From Schlegelella_A sp036496385 (GTDB lineage: Bacteria > Pseudomonadota > Gammaproteobacteria > Burkholderiales > Burkholderiaceae_C): 64,000 nucleotides of DNA. Positions within the stretch are counted from its first letter, which is position 1; the number at the start of each line of letters is the position of its first letter. Below are positions 59,535 to 64,000 of the stretch, one piece after another. The stretch lies in NCBI GenBank assembly GCA_036496385.1, contig DASXLD010000071.1, positions 40,654 through 104,653 on the forward strand. The letters run 5' to 3'. Under the pieces are notes generated by a model. The model was not told the DNA's origin. It searched no databases and saw only the letters and a list, made by a program, of their open reading frames with translations. The translations under genes were made by a program, and so were the position numbers.

Positions 59535-60303
59535 GAACCTGACCGCCCTGCCCGCGTTCACCGACAACTACATCTGGATGATCGACGACGGCGCCCGCGC
59601 GATCGTCGTCGATCCGGGCGAGCCGGGGCCGGTGGCCGATGCGCTCGATGCCCGTCGGCTCGAATTGGCGGCGATTCTAGTGACCCACCACCACGCCGAT
59701 CATTGCGGCGGCGTCGATGCGCTGCGGCCGCGCCTGCGCGGCCCGGTGTACGCCCCGGCGCACGAGCGCGTCCCGCAACCGAGCATCGGTCGTGAGGAAG
59801 GTCACACCGCAGAAGCGCTCGGCCTCACGTTCGAAGTGCTCGATATCCCGGCCCACACCGCCGGACACATCGCTTACGTCAGCCGCGCCGGGGCTGGCGA
59901 GCCGATCGTCTTCTGCGGCGATACCCTGTTCTCCGCCGGCTGCGGCAAGCTCTTCGAAGGTACGGCGGAACAGATGTACGGATCTCTCTCCAAGCTCGCC
60001 GAGCTCCCCGATTCGACCCGCGTCTGCTGCGGTCACGAATACACGCTCGCAAACCTCAAGTTCGCGCATGCGGTCGAGCCCGACAACGACGACGTCGCCG
60101 CCCACAGAAGGCGCTGCGAGGAACTTCGCGCCGCCGGCAAGCCGACGTTGCCGTCGACGATCGGACGCGAGCGGCGCATCAATCCGTTCATGCGCTGCGG
60201 CGAGCCCGTGGTGATCGCAGCGGCGCGCGCCCACGGCGCCGCGAGCGAAAGCGGCAGCGATGTGCTCGCCGCCCTGCGAACCTGGAAGAACGAGTTCCGA
60301 TGA
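59533..60303 (+). CDS. gloB: GloB, hydroxyacylglutathione hydrolase (glyoxalase II)
   Basis: 256 residues. Metallo-beta-lactamase fold with the metal motif THHHADHCGG (H-x-H-x-D-H), GHT AEALG-type helix, CGDTLFSAGCGK and CGHEYTLANLKFA, plus the glutathione-binding C-terminal part (TIGRERRINPFMR). It hydrolyses S-lactoylglutathione. The start codon overlaps the divergent methyltransferase start. mltD follows with ATGA overlap. Confidence 0.96.
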   Translation: MNLTALPAFTDNYIWMIDDGARAIVVDPGEPGPVADALDARRLELAAILVTHHHADHCGGVDALRPRLRGPVYAPAHERVPQPSIGREEGHTAEALGLTFEVLDIPAHTAGHIAYVSRAGAGEPIVFCGDTLFSAGCGKLFEGTAEQMYGSLSKLAELPDSTRVCCGHEYTLANLKFAHAVEPDNDDVAAHRRRCEELRAAGKPTLPSTIGRERRINPFMRCGEPVVIAAARAHGAASESGSDVLAALRTWKNEFR

Positions 60304-61970
60304 CGACCCGAACCGACACGCGGCCCCCGGTGGCGGCGCGAACCCTGCTCCGGCTCGCGCTGCCGATCGTGTTCCTCGCGGGCTGCGCGTCGGCGCCCTG
60401 GCCGCCGAGCGCCGGCCAGGCACCCGAAGCACCGGTCGCAGTCGCCGCAGCGCCAGCGACGCTGGATGCCGCGAAGGGCGCGGAGATTGCGGCCTCCGCG
60501 GCGACAGCGTCGGCTGCCGTCGATGGCGGCGAAGAAACGGTCGCGGCGCCGGTTCCCGTCGACCCGGTCCGTCCCGATGTCCACCTCGATCTCGACGAGC
60601 GCGCCGCGCGGGTCGATCTCTGGGATCGTGTCCGTCGTGGCTTCGCGATGTCCGACCTCGACAGCGAGCTCGTTCGCGACCGCGAGCGCTGGTACGCGTC
60701 AAGGCCCGACTACGTCGCGCGCATGACCGAGCGTGGCAGCCGCTACCTGTTCTACATCGTCGAGGAGCTCGACAAGCGCAGCATGCCGACCGAGCTGGCG
60801 CTGCTTCCTTTCATCGAGAGCGCCTACAACCCGCAGGCGATGTCGGTCGCGCGCGCCTCAGGGATGTGGCAGTTCATCCCGTCGACCGGCCGCAACTTCG
60901 AGCTCAAGCAGAACGCCTTCCGCGACGACCGCCGCGACGTCCTGGCATCGACCCGTGCCGCGCTCGACTACCTGCAGAAGCTGTACGGCATGTTCGGCGA
61001 CTGGCACCTCGCGCTCGCGGCCTACAACTGGGGCGAGGGAAGCGTCCAGCGGGCGATCGCGAAGAACCAGAAGAAGGGCCTGCCGACGGACTACCAGAGC
61101 CTGCATATGCCTGCCGAGACGCAGGGCTACGTGCCGAAGCTGCAGGCGGTCAAGAACATCGTCCGTCGTCCGGCGGACTTCAACCTGCAGCTGCCGCCGC
61201 TCTACAACCACCCCTACTTCCTGAGCGTGCCGATCGAGCACGACATCGACGTCGCGCTCGCGATCAAGCTCGCCGACATGCCGGTCGAGGAGTTCCAGTT
61301 CCTCAACCCGCAGATGAATCGCCCCGTCATCCTCGCCGCCGGAACGCCGCAGGTTCTGCTGCCGTACGACAACGCGAACCGGTTCGTCCGCGAGCTGCCG
61401 CTCTACCGCGGCCCGCTGTCGACATGGACCACCTGGGTCGCGCCGAAGAGCATGAAGCCGGCCGAGGCTGCGCGCGCGGTCGGCATGGACGAAGACGGGC
61501 TGCGCGAGGTCAACCACATCCCGGCGCGAATGGTCATCAAGGCGGGCTCGACGTTGCTCGTGCCGCGCCACGGAACCAGCGTCGCCGATGTCTCGAGCAC
61601 GGTCGCCGACAACGCGACGATGGTGCTCGCGCCCGATTCGCCGCTGCTGCGCAAGGTGTCGCTGCGCGCCGGCAAGCAGGACAGCGTCGAATCGATCGCG
61701 CACCGCTACCGCATCGGCGCGAGCCAGGTCGCGCAATGGAACGATGTCGGCACCGGCGCCCGGTTCGCGCCGGGCCAGACGATCGTCGTCTACGTCGCGC
61801 CGAAAGGTCACAAGGCCGCTGCGCCGGCGTCGACGCACATCGCCACCAACGATCATGGCACCCGCGTCGCGCACAGCAAGCATCGCAAGAGCGCCCAGCC
61901 CGCTGCCGCGCCCAGCAAGGCGACCAAGAGCGCGGGCGCGCAGAAGCACGTCGCGGTCGCGAACAACTGA
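60300..61970 (+). CDS. mltD: MltD, membrane-bound lytic murein transglycosylase with LysM domain
   Basis: 556 residues. Lipoprotein signal with lipobox LAGC (Cys about 28). Lysozyme-like SLT domain (about 150-270) with catalytic Glu in LLPFIESAYNPQAMS and the GMWQFIPSTGRNFEL and AAYNWGEGSVQRAI motifs. A single clear LysM domain (about 455-505: SVESIAHRYRIGASQVAQWND) binds peptidoglycan. Basic Lys/Ala-rich tail. Cleaves murein strands to form anhydro-sugars. Starts within the gloB stop. Confidence 0.95.
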   Translation: MTTRTDTRPPVAARTLLRLALPIVFLAGCASAPWPPSAGQAPEAPVAVAAAPATLDAAKGAEIAASAATASAAVDGGEETVAAPVPVDPVRPDVHLDLDERAARVDLWDRVRRGFAMSDLDSELVRDRERWYASRPDYVARMTERGSRYLFYIVEELDKRSMPTELALLPFIESAYNPQAMSVARASGMWQFIPSTGRNFELKQNAFRDDRRDVLASTRAALDYLQKLYGMFGDWHLALAAYNWGEGSVQRAIAKNQKKGLPTDYQSLHMPAETQGYVPKLQAVKNIVRRPADFNLQLPPLYNHPYFLSVPIEHDIDVALAIKLADMPVEEFQFLNPQMNRPVILAAGTPQVLLPYDNANRFVRELPLYRGPLSTWTTWVAPKSMKPAEAARAVGMDEDGLREVNHIPARMVIKAGSTLLVPRHGTSVADVSSTVADNATMVLAPDSPLLRKVSLRAGKQDSVESIAHRYRIGASQVAQWNDVGTGARFAPGQTIVVYVAPKGHKAAAPASTHIATNDHGTRVAHSKHRKSAQPAAAPSKATKSAGAQKHVAVANN

Positions 61971-61989
61971 GCCCAGGCGACGCCGCACG

Positions 61990-62580
61990 TCAGCGGCGGT
62001 CGAAGAAGGCGTGGGCGATCGTCCCCAGATCGACGTATTCGAGCTCGCTGCCGACCGGAACGCCGCGCGCGAGCCGGGTGACGCGGACCCCGCGTGAGCC
62101 GAGCGCCTCGGCGAGAACGTGCGCCGTGGCCTCGCCCTCCGCGGTGAAGTTGGTGGCGATGATCACTTCCTCGACGCGGCCGTCGTTGGCGCGGTCGAGG
62201 AGCTGGCGCGCGCCGATCTCTGACGGCCCGACGCCATCGAGCGGGCTGAGGCGTCCCATCAGCACGAAGTACAGGCCCCGGTAGCTGCCGGTGCGCTCGA
62301 GTGCGGCCTGGTCGGCAGGCGTCTCGACGACGGCGAGCTGGCGGAGATCGCGCGACGGGTCGAGGCAGATGCTGCACACCTCGGCCTCGGTGAAGGTGTG
62401 GCAGCGTGCGCAATGGCGAATGCGCGCGACCGCGTCCTCGAGCGCAGTCGCGATCCGGCGCGCGCCCTCGCGGTCGTGCTGGAGCAGGTGCCACGCCATC
62501 CGCTGCGCGGACTTGACGCCGACACCGGGCAGGCGCCGGAGCGCCTCGACCAGACCTTCGAGAGACGGTTCAGCGGCCAA
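61990..62580 (-). CDS. recR: RecR, recombination mediator protein
   Basis: 196 residues. HhH start LRRLPGVGVKSAQRMAWHLL, zinc finger C-ARCHTFTEAEVCSIC, and a Toprim domain with AVVETPADQAALERT and IIATNFTAEGEATA. Works with RecO/RecF to load RecA at gaps. Part of the common dnaX-ybaB-recR run on the minus strand, 9 nt after ybaB. Confidence 0.97.
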   Translation of the reverse strand: MAAEPSLEGLVEALRRLPGVGVKSAQRMAWHLLQHDREGARRIATALEDAVARIRHCARCHTFTEAEVCSICLDPSRDLRQLAVVETPADQAALERTGSYRGLYFVLMGRLSPLDGVGPSEIGARQLLDRANDGRVEEVIIATNFTAEGEATAHVLAEALGSRGVRVTRLARGVPVGSELEYVDLGTIAHAFFDRR

Positions 62581-62589
62581 TCGCGGGCA

Positions 62590-62916
62590 CTAGAACGGCA
62601 GCTTCATGCCCGGCGGCAGCGGCATGCCGGCGGTGAGCTTGCCCATCTTTTCCTGGCTCACCTCTTCGGCGCGCCGGATGCCGTCATTGAAGGCGGCAGC
62701 GACGAGATCCTCCAGCATCTCCTTGTCGTCACCGAGCAGGCTCGGGTCGATCGCGATCCGCTTGACGTCGTGCTTGCACGTCATCGTCACCTTGACCAGA
62801 CCGGCTCCCGACTGGCCCTCGACCTCGATGGTCGCCAGCTCGTCCTGCGCCTTCTTGAGGTTCTCCTGCATCGCCTGCGCCTGCTTCATCAGGCCGGCCA
62901 GCTGACCCTTCATCAT
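62590..62916 (-). CDS. YbaB/EbfC nucleoid-associated protein
   Basis: 108 residues. Typical MMKGQLAGLMKQAQAMQENLKKAQDEL start and GLVKVTMTCKHDVKRIAIDPSLL core, with FNDGIRRAEEVSQEKMGKLTAGMPLPPGMKLPF at the end. Dimeric DNA-binding protein between dnaX and recR, as in most bacteria. ATG 62916 or 62913 (M-K). Confidence 0.96.
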   Translation of the reverse strand: MMKGQLAGLMKQAQAMQENLKKAQDELATIEVEGQSGAGLVKVTMTCKHDVKRIAIDPSLLGDDKEMLEDLVAAAFNDGIRRAEEVSQEKMGKLTAGMPLPPGMKLPF

Positions 62917-62956
62917 CTCTGTGCTCCTTTGAACGGGTGCCGCGCGAAGGCGTGCT

Positions 62957-64000
62957 TCACGGCGCTGGCCCGGGCTGCGGCTTGACCGATCCGGGAACGA
63001 TGCGGGCGGTCTTGTACTGCGCCATCAACGCACGGACCAGCGGATCCTGCTCGATCGCGTGCTCGGCCTCGGCCTGGCGGCGATCGCGCTCGACGGCATC
63101 GCGCGCCGCCGGCGTGTCCCCGCCAGCGGCGGCGTCGATCTCGAGCCGAACGACACGGCCCTCGGCCTCGCTCGCCGCCGACTGCAGGCGCTCGCGCAAT
63201 GCCGGCGTGCGCAGGTTCTCGCGCTCGACGCGCAGATGCCAGACCTGCTCGGCGCCGGCATCGACGATGCGGACGCATTCGGCCTGCATCGCCAGCTCGC
63301 GCACCATCGCGGCAATGGCGCCGGCCGCCGCGAGGCGCTGCGCGAGCGCGCACCAGAGATCGGCCGCCCGGGTGCCTTCGATCTGCGGCCGATCGCGCTC
63401 GTGGGCCGCAGGCGACGCCAGCGCGAGTGCGGCGGTCGGGACCGCCGCGGCCGGCGCTGCGATCGCCGGCACGCCGCGCGCGGTCGTCGGGCTCGCGCGC
63501 GGCGCCGGCACCGAGGCCGGGCCCGGAGTCGTCGACGCGCCGGGCCGGTCGGGCGGTGCGAAGGCGAGCATTCGCAGCAGCACCATGACGAGCCCGCTGT
63601 ATTCGTCGGGCGCAAGCGGCAGCTCGGCGCGACCGGCAAGAACGACGCTGTAGAAGAGCTGGGTTTCGTCGGCGGGCAGCAGCGTGGCGAGCCGGCCCGC
63701 TTCGGCGCGCTCGGGATCGCTTTCGTCCGCAGCACCCGGAACGGCCTGCACGACCGCCATGTCCTGCAGCAGGGTCGCGATCTCCTCGAGCGCCCCGGCG
63801 GCGGACAGTCCGAGCTCGCGCAGGCCGTCGATGGCCGCCAGCAGCGCGGCGCCGTCGCGCGCCGCGACCGCCTCGATGCAACGGATCGCATGGCTACGGT
63901 CGACCGCACCGAGCATCTGGCGAACGCCGGCTTCCTCGATCCGGCCGCTGCCGAACGCGATCGCCTGATCCGCGAGCGACTGCGCGTCGCGCATCGAGCC
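62957..64000 (-). CDS. dnaX: DnaX, DNA polymerase III tau/gamma subunit, C-terminal part (cut by window edge)
   Basis: The visible 347 residues begin at the window edge with GSMRDAQSLADQAIAFG, the sensor-2 region of the clamp-loader ATPase, so the Walker A/B part lies beyond base 64000. Domain III (about 30-150) follows, then an Ala/Pro-rich linker (AAPAAAVPTAALALASPAA) and a tau-type C-terminal domain that contacts the polymerase (ALMAQYKTARIVPGSVKPQ). No conserved frameshift slip site was noticed in the linker. First gene of dnaX-ybaB-recR. Confidence 0.92.
   Translation of the reverse strand, partial: GSMRDAQSLADQAIAFGSGRIEEAGVRQMLGAVDRSHAIRCIEAVAARDGAALLAAIDGLRELGLSAAGALEEIATLLQDMAVVQAVPGAADESDPERAEAGRLATLLPADETQLFYSVVLAGRAELPLAPDEYSGLVMVLLRMLAFAPPDRPGASTTPGPASVPAPRASPTTARGVPAIAAPAAAVPTAALALASPAAHERDRPQIEGTRAADLWCALAQRLAAAGAIAAMVRELAMQAECVRIVDAGAEQVWHLRVERENLRTPALRERLQSAASEAEGRVVRLEIDAAAGGDTPAARDAVERDRRQAEAEHAIEQDPLVRALMAQYKTARIVPGSVKPQPGPAP

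Overview
The window is about 64 kb of very GC-rich chromosomal DNA with densely packed genes, many 4-base ATGA overlaps and frequent GTG starts. Gene order (ispF-ispD / mfd-serB; rnhA-methyltransferase / gloB-mltD; recR-ybaB-dnaX) and content (aerobic phenylacetyl-CoA pathway, OmpR/EnvZ, RpoN, tripartite tricarboxylate transporter) point to a betaproteobacterium, probably Burkholderiales or a close relative. The exact genus cannot be told from the sequence. I see one tRNA (Val-GAC), no rRNA, no CRISPR array, no insertion sequence and no phage.

Region by region: (1) 1-8.7 kb is a single minus-strand phenylacetate operon, paaG-paaI-paaK-S9 peptidase-paaA-B-C-D-E-tetR, with a recognisable sigma70 promoter and a TetR-type palindrome in front of paaG. 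(2) 8.7-18.5 kb holds topoisomerase IB, rpoN, a PAS hybrid histidine kinase, a convergent NtrC-type sigma54 activator, a NhaD/ArsB-type antiporter and a YdiF-type CoA-transferase. (3) 18.6-22.9 kb is the most unusual part: a compact operon of a PqqD-like protein, three different radical SAM proteins with eroded SPASM domains, a MenA/UbiA-type membrane prenyltransferase and a 51-residue peptide that looks like a RiPP precursor. (4) 22.9-31.2 kb encodes an electron-transfer chain: a Coq10/RatA-like START protein, a NapC/CymA-like quinol-oxidising tetraheme cytochrome, a monoheme cytochrome, an OmcA/MtrC-type decaheme lipoprotein, an exported helix-hairpin-helix protein, an MtrA-type decaheme cytochrome and an MtrB-type porin. 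(5) 31-44.6 kb is mainly housekeeping: tRNA-Val, relA, a hydrolase, a SIMPL protein, ompR-envZ, a ClpP paralogue, a molybdopterin-fold protein, ispF-ispD, mfd-serB. (6) 44.6-55.8 kb is a catabolic island: a TPP enzyme divergent from a TetR regulator (perfect 9-bp-arm palindrome between them), a TctCBA transporter, two TIM-barrel isomerases, a Gfo/Idh/MocA dehydrogenase, a DUF993 aldolase-like protein and an MFS transporter. (7) 56-64 kb has a head-GIN protein, a roadblock-type protein, rnhA, a methyltransferase, gloB, mltD, recR, ybaB and the 3' end of dnaX.

The main hypothesis is that the operon in region 3 builds a ribosomally made, peptide-derived small molecule that is prenylated by the MenA-like enzyme. 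Its position directly beside a quinol-oxidising, outer-membrane-spanning cytochrome conduit and a quinone-binding START protein suggests a membrane redox cofactor. The genes and motifs are seen in the sequence; the product and the link to the cytochromes are inference.
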